From UMGS1370 sp046957575 (lineage in GTDB: Bacteria > Bacillota > Clostridia > Lachnospirales > Lachnospiraceae): a stretch of DNA of 64,000 bases. The stretch's first letter is position 1; each line of letters begins with the position of its first letter. The stretch lies in the NCBI GenBank assembly GCA_046957575.1, contig JBKUOG010000012.1, positions 39,904 through 103,903 of the forward strand. The letters run 5' to 3'. The notes under the pieces are model-generated. The model saw only the letters and a list, made by a program, of their open reading frames with translations. It made no database searches and was not told the origin of the DNA. The position numbers were made by a program, and so were the translations under genes. This document shows, piece by piece, positions 27,271 to 35,165 of this stretch.

Positions 27271-27322
27271 TGGGAACGTTCTCATTTTAATAGAGCATAT
27301 CATTTTTTACCAATTCAGTCAA
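27271..27322 (-). promoter_or_regulatory. Autoregulated promoter of the LacI-family gene
   Basis: On the minus strand TTGACT (27317-27322), a 17-bp spacer and TATGCT (27294-27299) form the promoter. The operator TGGGAACGTTCTCA (27271-27284) lies immediately downstream at about +3 to +16, where bound repressor would block initiation. One base differs from the perfect palindrome at 26181-26194. Confidence 0.8.
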
Positions 27323-27351
27323 GTATTTTTAAGGTTTTTTAGGTTAATTTC

Positions 27352-27405
27352 ATAACAGTTCCACTATGTAAAGATTCAGACAGGAAAAAGCGTTGGAAGA
27401 ATCTT
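27352..27405. repeat. Family A element, truncated copy
   Basis: About 45 bp from ATAACAGTTC through AAGATTCAGACAGGAAAAAG matches one end of the family A element (compare 54943 onward). The other two-thirds and the second terminus are missing. It lies exactly between the sulfatase/glucuronidase island and the pgi terminator. Confidence 0.6.
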
Positions 27406-27407
27406 CT

Positions 27408-27467
27408 TAAAAACAAAAACATGAGAAATCGGCTCTCTTCCAAAAGAGGGTCCCTTTCTCATGTTTT
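27408..27467 (-). terminator. Terminator of pgi
   Basis: AAAACATGAGAAA (27416-27428) pairs with TTTCTCATGTTTT (27455-27467), with an inner CTCT/AGAG pair. On the minus strand the hairpin continues into TTGTTTTTAAG. It ends leftward pgi transcription. Confidence 0.75.
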
Positions 27468-27502
27468 ATCAGTCCTATACCAGTGTACTGGCGATTTTTC
27501 TA

Positions 27503-28852
27503 TTATAATCTCTTCAACAGCTTTTCTCTCTCATCTTCATAACCAGGCTTTCCAAGAAGTGCAAACATATTCTTCTTGTAGCTTTCTACTCCAGGCTGGT
27601 TAAATGGATTCACGCCTAATAAGTAGCCGCTGATTCCGCAGGCAAACTCAAAGAAATAGAATAACTGCCCCAGATAGAATGCATTCTGCTCCGGAATATT
27701 GACACGCAGGTTCGGCACATTACCGTCTGTGTGGGCTAAAATGGTGCCGTTCATGGCACTCTTGTTGACAAAATCAACGCTCTTTCCAGCCAGATAGTTC
27801 ATGCCGTCTGTGTCTACTGCTTCTTCCTTTAACAATACCTCTTCCGGAGAATCCTCAACATTTAATACAGTCTCAAACATGATTCTGGAACCATCCTGGA
27901 TAAACTGTCCCATGGAATGCAGGTCGGTTGTCAAATCAACTGCATGAGGCAGAATCCCTTTCTGATCCTTTCCTTCGCTCTCGCCGTAAAGCTGTTTCCA
28001 CCATTCCGATACATAGTGAAGGCTTGGCTCATAGTTTGCCACGATTTCGACCTGTTTGCCCTTGCGAAGAAGGATGTTGCGGACTGCTGCATACAGCAGA
28101 GCCGGATTTTCCTCATATGGAGCGTTTAATGCTTTCTCTCTTCCAGAAGCGGCTCCCTCCATCAGTTTGTCAATATCTGCACCGCTGACTGCGATTGGCA
28201 AAAGTCCTACTGCAGTCAATACGGAGAAACGGCCTCCAACATCATCCGGAACCACAAAGGACTCATAGCCTTCTTCATTTGCCAGGTTCTTTAACGCGCC
28301 CTTAGCCTTGTCAGTGGTTGCATAGATTCTCTTGTTAGCCTCTTCTTTGCCATATTTTTCAATCAGCAGTTCCTTAAATACGCGGAATGCGATTGCAGGT
28401 TCTGTGGTTGTTCCAGACTTGGAAATAATGTTAATGGAAAAATCTTTGCCTTTTAATACATCCTGAAGATCTCTGATATATTTGCTGCTGATGCTGTTTC
28501 CAACAAAATAAATCTCCGGAGTCTTTCTTTCCTCTTTGGAAAGCACATTGTAAAAGCTATGAGATAAAAACTCAATCGCTGCTCTTGCACCTAAATAGGA
28601 ACCTCCAATACCGATTACTAAAAGGACATCTGAATCAGACTGAATCTTCTTTGCAGCCTCTTTAATCCGCGCAAACTCTTCCTTATCATAATCTACCGGA
28701 AGATCAATCCATCCTAAAAAATCATTGCCCGCGCCGCTTTTACTGGTCAGCACATCCTTTGCTCCCATAACGGCTGCTTTCATATAAGACAATTCGTCTG
28801 CTGCGATAAAACCGGCTGCTTTGGAATAGTCAAATGTCACTTCTCTTCCCAT
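27503..28852 (-). CDS. pgi: Glucose-6-phosphate isomerase
   Basis: 449 residues, the standard length for the Gram-positive type. It interconverts glucose-6-phosphate and fructose-6-phosphate. Visible signatures are IGIGGSYLGARAAIEFLSH, the ISKSGTTTEPAIAFR phosphate-binding loop, catalytic Glu in the region of GRFSVLTAVGLLPI, and the C-terminal GVNPFNQPGVESYKKNM with catalytic Lys. It links glycolysis to the glycogen genes in this window through glucose-6-phosphate. It is transcribed alone, with a dedicated terminator. The long upstream gap contains a dense set of short inverted repeats. Confidence 0.97.
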   Translation of the reverse strand: MGREVTFDYSKAAGFIAADELSYMKAAVMGAKDVLTSKSGAGNDFLGWIDLPVDYDKEEFARIKEAAKKIQSDSDVLLVIGIGGSYLGARAAIEFLSHSFYNVLSKEERKTPEIYFVGNSISSKYIRDLQDVLKGKDFSINIISKSGTTTEPAIAFRVFKELLIEKYGKEEANKRIYATTDKAKGALKNLANEEGYESFVVPDDVGGRFSVLTAVGLLPIAVSGADIDKLMEGAASGREKALNAPYEENPALLYAAVRNILLRKGKQVEIVANYEPSLHYVSEWWKQLYGESEGKDQKGILPHAVDLTTDLHSMGQFIQDGSRIMFETVLNVEDSPEEVLLKEEAVDTDGMNYLAGKSVDFVNKSAMNGTILAHTDGNVPNLRVNIPEQNAFYLGQLFYFFEFACGISGYLLGVNPFNQPGVESYKKNMFALLGKPGYEDEREKLLKRL

Positions 28853-28900
28853 TGCTATCGTCTCCTTTTTCTGATTGTTAAATCTGTTATTTATGGTCAG

Positions 28901-29136
28901 TATACCATATCCACTAAGTTCGATAAGGCCTCGCTAAGTGGACAGGTATTGATTCTTACCAGACTCATGAAATACCTCGTCAAGTGTTCCTATTATACCA
29001 TATCAGCAGGAAAACAAGCGGCTGCGAAGCAGGCATTTGTTTTCACCTGATATGGTAACGACAAAATGTTTTAGCTGCCAAAAGCAGCGGCAGATGTGCG
29101 CAGCACAACTGCATTTTGGAGTTATTATACCATATC
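28901..29136. repeat. Cluster of TATACCATATC repeats and nested hairpins upstream of pgi
   Basis: The 11-mer TATACCATATC occurs at 28901-28911, 28994-29004 and 29126-29136, and its GATATGGTA inverse lies at 29049-29057. The second and the inverse copy bound a large hairpin (28996-29057: TACCATATCAG with CTGATATGGTA, extended by GGAAAACAA/TTGTTTTC). A second stem (CAAAATG with CATTTTG) spans about 29063-29118. No coding frame is present. It resembles a palindromic intergenic element inserted between 29150 and pgi. Confidence 0.6.
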
Positions 29137-29149
29137 CTCACACAAAAAT

Positions 29150-29953
29150 CTATCCCAGATATTCGCGGATAATTTCCCCAAGAACGCGTATTTCCTCTGG
29201 TTTTAACTCCTTCATCCAATTATCCCCATCTGCTCCTGCCAAAGCCAGCTTATCCGCCATATCTCTGGAAATTCCATTCTTTTTCTGACCTCTGTCCCGG
29301 CTGGCAGCTGTCTGCTGCTCCATAACGCGGCGGGCTTTTTTTCTATCCCGCAGCTCCCGCACATTATTGCGGACCGGCACAGGCTGCTCACTTTCTACCA
29401 TTCTTGCATCGTCTTCTGAACACTCTCCGGCCTTCTCAATTTCCATTCTGTGCCACAAAACATTTTCCAGGTAATTTTGCAGACTGACAAAAAGCTGCTG
29501 ACGCTTTGCATCCAGGCAGACACCGTTTTCCGCAATAATATTTAAAACTGCTGCCATTACCCCCACTGTACCGTACAAAACTATGTAATAAGAATCGCAG
29601 CGGTACCAGTAAGAAAGAAACGATAAGGCGCCGCCTGCAAGCAGGCACAGCCAGGTCATCTGATTAGAAAATCCTGCCCAGCCCTGGGGTGTAAACATCC
29701 CTACTTTCATCTCAAAAAGCTGTTTCTCCAAATACACTTTCGTGTTCACAATTCCCTGGTTTACCCGGTAAGCATCCTCTGCTTTCTGCTTTAAATTTCT
29801 CAAATGCTTATTCTTGCTCATGCCCATGTTGTTAGTTTCTTTAATTAATCTTTTGTAGGAATTTTTTGCAATCCATTTGCTGACAAGTCCAATCATACAG
29901 ACTGTTACCAAAAAATACAGTGCAGTTCCATCTTGTAATAATTGCAGCATCAT
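29150..29953 (-). CDS. Membrane protein of unknown function
   Basis: 267 residues from the ATG at 29951-29953 (AAGGGGA upstream); the frame is open further but without a ribosome site. One hydrophobic segment starts near residue 8 (ALYFLVTVCMIGLVSKWIA), and two more lie near 105-150 (WLCLLAGGALSFLSYW, YYIVLYGTVGVMAAVLNII). The cytoplasmic tail is charged and Arg-rich, including RDRKKARRVMEQQ, and ends LKPEEIRVLGEIIREYLG. No enzyme motif is seen. It lies downstream of mtnN on the same strand with a gap of about 270 bp. I do not recognise the family. Confidence 0.7.
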   Translation of the reverse strand: MMLQLLQDGTALYFLVTVCMIGLVSKWIAKNSYKRLIKETNNMGMSKNKHLRNLKQKAEDAYRVNQGIVNTKVYLEKQLFEMKVGMFTPQGWAGFSNQMTWLCLLAGGALSFLSYWYRCDSYYIVLYGTVGVMAAVLNIIAENGVCLDAKRQQLFVSLQNYLENVLWHRMEIEKAGECSEDDARMVESEQPVPVRNNVRELRDRKKARRVMEQQTAASRDRGQKKNGISRDMADKLALAGADGDNWMKELKPEEIRVLGEIIREYLG

Positions 29954-30219
29954 CTTAAATTCCCCTTTCCCGCAAAGCCCTTCCTGCTTTTCTGCCACTT
30001 GATTGGGACGTTTTCTCTGGCGTGTATCCGCGCCTTGAGGGAAACAAACAGTCTGACCGGTCACGCCTGTTTCTTTTTTCTGCCCTGCTGGTGAAAATCT
30101 GTCCCTTTTCCTGCTTTGCTGTACGTCACATTATAACCGTACCCGAAAGATTTGGGAAGTTGAGAATCCCTAGAATCGATCGCCAAATTTCCCCTAAAAA
30201 CGATTCTCAGGCTAAGAAA
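29954..30219 (-). other. Gap between mtnN and the membrane protein gene
   Basis: No gene is seen. An inverted repeat TGAGAATC (30161-30168) / GATTCTCA (30202-30209) just after the mtnN stop may act as its transcript end but lacks a T-run. A TATAAT on the minus strand near 30131-30136 could be a -10 for the membrane protein gene, without a recognisable -35. Confidence 0.35.
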
Positions 30220-30921
30220 TCAGCATTCATAGTCTGCTGCCATGGCAAGCAGAAGGTTGACAGAATGTCTGATCGCTTTTGCCTCAAACTCCTGATAATC
30301 CATATTTGCACTGTCATCTGCCTTGTCTGAAATTGCTCGGATAATCAGGCATGCCACGTGATTTAAATAACACACCTGGGCGATTGCCGCCCCTTCCATC
30401 TCTGTACAAAAACCATCAAAGTTCTCGATCAGCCACTGCTTTTTTGCTTTATCGGAAATAAACTGATCACCGCTGACCACTCTTCCTGTAAAGGTCTGAA
30501 TATCCGGATTTACCCGGTCACAGCATGTCTTTGCCAAATTTAACAGTTTCTCATCCGCCGGAAAAGCAAAGGTATCCATCCTTGGAATCTGCCCTGCCGG
30601 ATAGCCAAAACCAGTCGCATCCATATCATGCTGTACCGAATCAACAGACAGCACAATATCTCCAATGTTAATCTCCGCTCTTAACGATCCTGCAATTCCT
30701 GTATTTACAATGGCATTTACCCCAAATTTATCTACCAGAATCTGGCTGCATACCGCTGCATTTACCTTGCCAATGCCGGAACGGACAACCACCACTTCTT
30801 TGTTATTTACCCTTCCCCGGTAAAATTCCATCCCTGCTGCCTGTTCCACAGATACATCTGCCAATGCATTTTTAATCTCCAAAACTTCCTCGTCCATTGC
30901 TCCAATAATGCCTAACATCAT
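30220..30921 (-). CDS. mtnN: 5'-methylthioadenosine/S-adenosylhomocysteine nucleosidase
   Basis: 233 residues of the PNP/UDP phosphorylase superfamily, MtnN (Pfs) branch. It cleaves the glycosidic bond of MTA and SAH for methionine salvage and the activated methyl cycle, and feeds LuxS where present. The N-terminal IGAMDEEVLEIKNAL carries the catalytic Glu, followed by GIGKVNAAV, NTGIAGSL and the C-terminal EMEGAAIAQVCY substrate-binding signature and RAISDKAD with the catalytic Asp. Ribosome site AAAAAAGGAG. It has its own promoter at 30959-30987. Confidence 0.95.
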   Translation of the reverse strand: MMLGIIGAMDEEVLEIKNALADVSVEQAAGMEFYRGRVNNKEVVVVRSGIGKVNAAVCSQILVDKFGVNAIVNTGIAGSLRAEINIGDIVLSVDSVQHDMDATGFGYPAGQIPRMDTFAFPADEKLLNLAKTCCDRVNPDIQTFTGRVVSGDQFISDKAKKQWLIENFDGFCTEMEGAAIAQVCYLNHVACLIIRAISDKADDSANMDYQEFEAKAIRHSVNLLLAMAADYEC

Positions 30922-30958
30922 TCCAACTCCTTTTTTGAGTATTTTTGTTTATTCGTTT

Positions 30959-30987
30959 ATTATATCCTGCGACAGGTTAAAAAGCAA
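30959..30987 (-). promoter_or_regulatory. Probable mtnN promoter
   Basis: On the minus strand TTGCTT (30982-30987), a 17-bp spacer and TATAAT (30959-30964). It begins just before the antiporter stop codon, so mtnN need not rely on readthrough. Confidence 0.55.
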
Positions 30988-30989
30988 TC

Positions 30990-32195
30990 TTAAGCCTTTC
31001 TCTCCGCGCTAAGAAGGTGTCTGTAACTAAAATCCATTCCCAGGGCTCCCAGCGACGCTGTAATAATAATCGCCAGCACTGCCACAGACAGCACGATTTT
31101 TCCGCAGGGCAATCCCATACTTAAAGGAACAGATCCAATAGCTGCCTGAACAGTGGCTTTTGGAAGATAGGCAATCACACAGAACAATCTCTCTTTGCTA
31201 TTTAAATTGGTTTCCAGCATACACAGCCAGACTCCTGCTGCCCGGATCGCCAATGCCAGAAAAATCATGGCCGCTGCCGCAAAACCGGCCTGGGCCGTAT
31301 AGCGGATATCCACTGCTGCCCCTACCAGTACAAACAAAATTACTTCTGCTGCCAGCCACAGTTTCCCAAATTTTTCAGACAACCGTCTGGAAACAAACTC
31401 TGTACTTTTTATTTTCAGTGCACACGCCATGCTGACTACTGCCAAAAGTCCTGATACAGGGATGATTTCCTCCAGCCAGTCTTCTGAAGCTGCTAACAAA
31501 AATGATACTCCTAACACAACGATTACCTTCATACTGTTTCTTACATAGTGATTTTTAGCATATGCGGTTTCAAAAAACCAGCTCAAAAGCCATCCTGCAA
31601 TACTTCCAAGCAAGATTCCAAGCAGAATGGATATTGGGATTTGAACAAACTCCATTGTGTGCACCTGACCACCCTGACTCATTCCCACAAAAGTTGTAAA
31701 TAGCACAATTACAAAAATATCATCACAGGATGCGCCTGCCAGAATCATCTGGGGAATGCTCTTTTCTGTGCCGTACTGTTCTTCCATTAACTGAACCATT
31801 CTGGGGATCACAACAGCTGGGGAAACCGCCCCCAATACAGCACCCATTACTGCTGCTTCTATCCTGGTAATCCCTAAAAGAAACGGCGCAAATAAAACAT
31901 ACGCCAGGATCTCAAAACTGGCGGGTACAAAAGACATCAGCACTGCCGGTCTCCCCACCTTTTTTAAATCTGATAAATCCAGCGACAGTCCTGCCTTTAG
32001 CAAAATAATAATTAAAGCCATCTGCCGCAAATCGGCTGAAATTCCCAGTATAGACGGATCCAAAAGATTTAATGCATACGGCCCTAAAACCACACCCGTT
32101 ACAAGCATTCCAAGGATCCTGGGCAGTTTCATGCTCTGGCAGATACCAGCCATAGCAAGTCCTATTAAAAAAATAAGTGCAAAAGATGTAAGCAT
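30990..32195 (-). CDS. Cation:proton antiporter (KefB/NhaP-type)
   Basis: 401 residues with about 12 transmembrane segments, Na_H_Exchanger family. The N-terminal GLAMAGICQSMKLPRILGMLVTGVVLGP is typical of the family. The ion-binding acidic pair is seen in LAGASCDDIFVIVLF in the middle of the protein. There is no C-terminal TrkA-N or regulatory domain, so it is a minimal integral membrane exchanger for Na+ or K+ against H+. It is divergent from the TSCPD gene and upstream of mtnN. Ion specificity cannot be assigned. Confidence 0.88.
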   Translation of the reverse strand: MLTSFALIFLIGLAMAGICQSMKLPRILGMLVTGVVLGPYALNLLDPSILGISADLRQMALIIILLKAGLSLDLSDLKKVGRPAVLMSFVPASFEILAYVLFAPFLLGITRIEAAVMGAVLGAVSPAVVIPRMVQLMEEQYGTEKSIPQMILAGASCDDIFVIVLFTTFVGMSQGGQVHTMEFVQIPISILLGILLGSIAGWLLSWFFETAYAKNHYVRNSMKVIVVLGVSFLLAASEDWLEEIIPVSGLLAVVSMACALKIKSTEFVSRRLSEKFGKLWLAAEVILFVLVGAAVDIRYTAQAGFAAAAMIFLALAIRAAGVWLCMLETNLNSKERLFCVIAYLPKATVQAAIGSVPLSMGLPCGKIVLSVAVLAIIITASLGALGMDFSYRHLLSAERKA

Positions 32196-32252
32196 ACGAA
32201 TCTCCCTATCGGATAAAAAATGGATGTTCTCCTTTTCTCCTATTCACATTCA

Positions 32253-32261
32253 TGCTATAAT
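32253..32261 (+). promoter_or_regulatory. Extended -10 promoter of the TSCPD gene
   Basis: TGCTATAAT (32253-32261) fits the extended -10 pattern TGnTATAAT, with no good -35. Predicted start near 32268 leaves a 26-nt leader that carries GGAGG before the ATG at 32294. Confidence 0.5.
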
Positions 32262-32293
32262 GGTGGAATCCACAGCAAAGGAGGAAATTTATT

Positions 32294-32545
32294 ATGGATT
32301 ATGCAACTCAGGGTGTCTGTTCCCGCGCTATTCATTTTGAAGTGGATGACAACAACACCTTAACTCATGTTAAATTTATGGGAGGCTGTTCCGGAAACAC
32401 CCAAGGAGTAGCCAGACTGGTAGAAGGCATGGATGTTGATGAAGCGATCCGCCGCTTAGACGGAATTCAGTGCGGTCCCAGACCTACATCCTGTCCGGAT
32501 CAGTTAGCCCGCGCTTTAAAGCAGTACAAAGCACAGCAGCAGTAA
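32294..32545 (+). CDS. TSCPD domain-containing protein (TIGR03905-like)
   Basis: 83 residues. It contains the TSCPD signature near the C-terminus (CGPRPTSCPDQLARAL) and the Cys-containing GGCSGNTQGVARLVEG, with a third Cys at TQGVCSRAIHF. The TSCPD domain is related to the C-terminal region of class II ribonucleotide reductases and of NrdX-type accessory proteins; the cysteines suggest metal binding. The free-standing small version is of unknown function. GGAGG precedes the ATG. It is monocistronic with its own extended -10 promoter and strong terminator. Confidence 0.88.
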   Translation: MDYATQGVCSRAIHFEVDDNNTLTHVKFMGGCSGNTQGVARLVEGMDVDEAIRRLDGIQCGPRPTSCPDQLARALKQYKAQQQ

Positions 32546-32571
32546 GTGTTTCTGTGCAGTCAAAACCATGG

Positions 32572-32609
32572 TGCCAGAGTCCATTCTGTCAGACTCTGGC
32601 ATCTTTTTT
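32572..32609 (+). terminator. Terminator of the TSCPD gene
   Basis: TGCCAGAGTC (32572-32581) pairs perfectly with GACTCTGGCA (32592-32601), followed by TCTTTTTT. Strong rho-independent terminator. Confidence 0.9.
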
Positions 32610-32613
32610 GCGG

Positions 32614-33540
32614 TTATTGATTTAAAATTTCTGCTGTTTTTTTCAAAATCCACTCTGTCCAGCTATCGTAATATTTTCCCAATACATGAGCATCATCAGA
32701 AGTGTAATTTTTATCCAGGCTGCCCGTCTCATCATCAAACAGCGGATTCACATCCAGATAGTACAGTCCAAATTCCTCTGCAATCTTCTTTATCTCTTCA
32801 TTTAGCTGATTAATTTTTTCATTATTGTAGATATCTGAAGAAGCGGATTTTTTCTGGGATACATGTAAATTAGCCTGAAGAAAAATCATGGCATCTGGCT
32901 GCATCCTGCGAATCTCTTCTACCAAGTTCCGATATCTTTTGATAATGCTGCTCTGCGGATACCCCAATTCATTCAGCCCCAGCATAATATAAACTTTTCC
33001 AAAAGAGCGGGACTGCAAAACCTCCTGAAGAGTCTGCTTTCTTCCCGAAGCTGTTTTGACCGCAGCCTTTTCTGTCTCAAACACTGTCATGCCGGTACCC
33101 GCAAATACTTCTGCCTCTCCCAGATCTCCATACTCCATCAATCCTACTGTTCTGGAATCTCCAATAAATAGTGCATCGTCAAATAACTCCCGGCTGACAG
33201 TCTGCGCCGCCTGCCCAAAGTTCTGCGTCTCATCTGCTGCTATAGTTTTTTCTGGTATCTGGGCTGCAGATTCTGTCTCCGAAGGCAGGTCCTGTATCTC
33301 CAGCTCCGGCTGAACGCCTTTTAGAACAGGTTCTGACTGAAAATTCTCTAAGGCCGTCTCTGCTTCAGAGGATTCCTGAACACAGGATTCTGTCTGTTCT
33401 TCTTCCTGCATAATATCCGTATAAGTTTTTGCATCTGCCTGCTCCACAAAACTGCTGTTATAAAATTGAACTGCCCCATATACGCTGATGACTATCACCA
33501 TACTGGAAAATAAACTTTTCATATATGCATATTTTTTCAT
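32614..33540 (-). CDS. SGNH/GDSL-family hydrolase or O-acetyltransferase, membrane anchored
   Basis: 308 residues. An N-terminal transmembrane anchor (about 8-25) is followed by an acidic Glu/Gln/Ser-rich linker (about 40-110), then an SGNH domain. Block I is LFIGDSRTVGL with nucleophile Ser. The block III-like element is LGLNELG, with oxyanion Asn. Block V is SDDAHVLG with the catalytic Asp and His. It is encoded 32 nt after an MBOAT acyltransferase, the pairing used to O-acetylate exopolysaccharide or peptidoglycan outside the membrane (PatA/PatB or AlgI/AlgX logic). It is therefore probably the extracytoplasmic transferase or esterase of that pair. Confidence 0.82.
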   Translation of the reverse strand: MKKYAYMKSLFSSMVIVISVYGAVQFYNSSFVEQADAKTYTDIMQEEEQTESCVQESSEAETALENFQSEPVLKGVQPELEIQDLPSETESAAQIPEKTIAADETQNFGQAAQTVSRELFDDALFIGDSRTVGLMEYGDLGEAEVFAGTGMTVFETEKAAVKTASGRKQTLQEVLQSRSFGKVYIMLGLNELGYPQSSIIKRYRNLVEEIRRMQPDAMIFLQANLHVSQKKSASSDIYNNEKINQLNEEIKKIAEEFGLYYLDVNPLFDDETGSLDKNYTSDDAHVLGKYYDSWTEWILKKTAEILNQ

Positions 33541-33572
33541 ATTCTTCTCTTTTCTCTAAGCGTTTTTCCGAC

Positions 33573-34979
33573 CTAAAACTGAAAATACAGAAAAGGATCA
33601 TCCATCCCCATGTACATACAGAAAATACACGCCCAAAATACTGCCACTAATCCCAGCACAACTGCCATGGAATTTTTATATCTTTCATAAAGCTTTTCAG
33701 CAGCCCCTGTAGAAAGGAGCACAGCAGCCAATAGGGAAATTGCATACATTCTGCCATACTTTAAGAAATCTCCGGCAAAAACGGCCGCATCATTTTGGCC
33801 GAAAAACGGAAAACATTTCGTTAAATACAGCTTAATCTGACTCAAGTCATTAATGGCAAACAGCAGCCAGGATATGGGAATTAAAAATGCCATATACAAA
33901 TGTCCTTTAAATGGAGAATGTTCCAAAATCCGCTTCAATCCACATTTTTCCAGCGTTATCCATATGAAATGAAACAACCCCCATAATACATAATTCCAGC
34001 TTGCTCCATGCCAGAGCCCTGTCAAAATCCACACAATAAGAGTATTTCTTATCATATGGCTGTACTTTCCTCCCAAAGGAATATATACATAATTTTTAAA
34101 CCAGCTCCCCAGTGTAATATGCCACCGTCTCCAAAACTCTGTGACGCTTCTGGACTGGTACGGATGATTAAAATTATCCGGAAAATAAAATCCCATCATC
34201 AGTCCCAGACCTTTTGCCATCCTGGAATATCCATAGAAATCAAAATAAATCTGAAAGGTAAATGCTGCCAGACCAAGCCAGGCCATTGGGGTTGAAACGC
34301 TTTCATAGCCAATGGCATTTACCTGCCCCCAAAGGCGTCCCATCTGGTTTGCTATCAGAACTTTCAGACCAAGGCCAATTGTAAACTCTCTCAATCCCGT
34401 TTCAATATTATTTAATGAAATTGCCTTCCATCGCAGCTGTTTCTGCACTTGCCTGTGAGTCACAATCGGCCCAGCGATCAATTGCGGAAACATGCTGATG
34501 TATGCCCCAAAAGAAACAAAAGAACGTTCACATCTGGTTTCTCTCCAATATACATCAATCAAATAAGACATGCTCTGAAATGTGTAAAAACTGATGCCTA
34601 TCGGCAATTCCAGTTCCAAATACGGAAAAACCTCCTGCCGGGCCAACGGAAAAAGCATCCCGTTGAGTATTTCAAAAAAGAAGTCTGTGTATTTAAAGAA
34701 AAATAAAATCCCGATATTATAGCAGAGTCCTGCTGCCAGCCACTTCTTTCCCTTTTTCTGTTTTCTGTCTGCTGCAATCTTTCTTCCGCATATGTAATTG
34801 ATTATAATCGACAATAGAATTAAAAGAAAATACTCCGGTTTGTTTCTTACCCCGTAAAAATAAAAAATCAGACTTCCTATAAAAATCACCAGATTTTTTA
34901 ATCCTATAGGGGTAAGATAATATATGAGAAAAAATGCCGGCAAAAACACAAAGATAAACGTGATGCTGCTAAAAACCAT
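33573..34979 (-). CDS. MBOAT O-acyltransferase (AlgI/PatA/DltB-like)
   Basis: 468 residues, about 11 transmembrane segments. Conserved AlgI-type motifs include FPQLIAGPIVTHRQV, GYSRMAKGLGLMMGFYFPDNF, SVTEFWRRWHITLGSWFKNYVYIPLGG and the catalytic His in WILTGLWHGASWNYVLWG. These proteins move an acetyl group across the membrane and pass it to a partner that acetylates a surface polymer. The partner is most likely the SGNH protein encoded immediately downstream. No polysaccharide synthase is adjacent, so the acetylated polymer is unknown. The start ATG has only a weak ribosome site. Confidence 0.9.
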   Translation of the reverse strand: MVFSSITFIFVFLPAFFLIYYLTPIGLKNLVIFIGSLIFYFYGVRNKPEYFLLILLSIIINYICGRKIAADRKQKKGKKWLAAGLCYNIGILFFFKYTDFFFEILNGMLFPLARQEVFPYLELELPIGISFYTFQSMSYLIDVYWRETRCERSFVSFGAYISMFPQLIAGPIVTHRQVQKQLRWKAISLNNIETGLREFTIGLGLKVLIANQMGRLWGQVNAIGYESVSTPMAWLGLAAFTFQIYFDFYGYSRMAKGLGLMMGFYFPDNFNHPYQSRSVTEFWRRWHITLGSWFKNYVYIPLGGKYSHMIRNTLIVWILTGLWHGASWNYVLWGLFHFIWITLEKCGLKRILEHSPFKGHLYMAFLIPISWLLFAINDLSQIKLYLTKCFPFFGQNDAAVFAGDFLKYGRMYAISLLAAVLLSTGAAEKLYERYKNSMAVVLGLVAVFWACIFCMYMGMDDPFLYFQF

Positions 34980-35165
34980 GGTCTATTCCCACTTTCCAAT
35001 CAATTCTATTTTATAGACGCATGGGAATTTCAAAAAGTTTCAAATTATTTATTTTTTGCAGCAGCTGCCAGTCCCTTCCCTGGTGTCACCTCCTCTCCCT
35101 CCTGCATACAATATAGTAAGGCTGTCCCAAAGCCTGAAAATCATATTTTTTTGGAGGATTTTTGT
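34980..35165. other. Divergent intergenic region between MBOAT and VWA genes
   Basis: 186 bp. On the minus strand TATAAA near 35011 could serve the MBOAT gene. On the plus strand an AGGCT/AGCCT hairpin (about 35119-35134) lies in the leader of the VWA gene, just before its GGAGG site (35153-35157). No gene is seen. Confidence 0.35.

Noticed and set aside
27484..27496. A further family B copy at CAGTGTACTG near pgi
   Set aside because: Only 10 bp match the terminus and no arm or second terminus follows; consistent with chance.
28901..29136. A CRISPR array upstream of pgi
   Set aside because: The repeats are only 11 bp, irregularly spaced and partly inverted, with no cas genes; it is a palindrome cluster.
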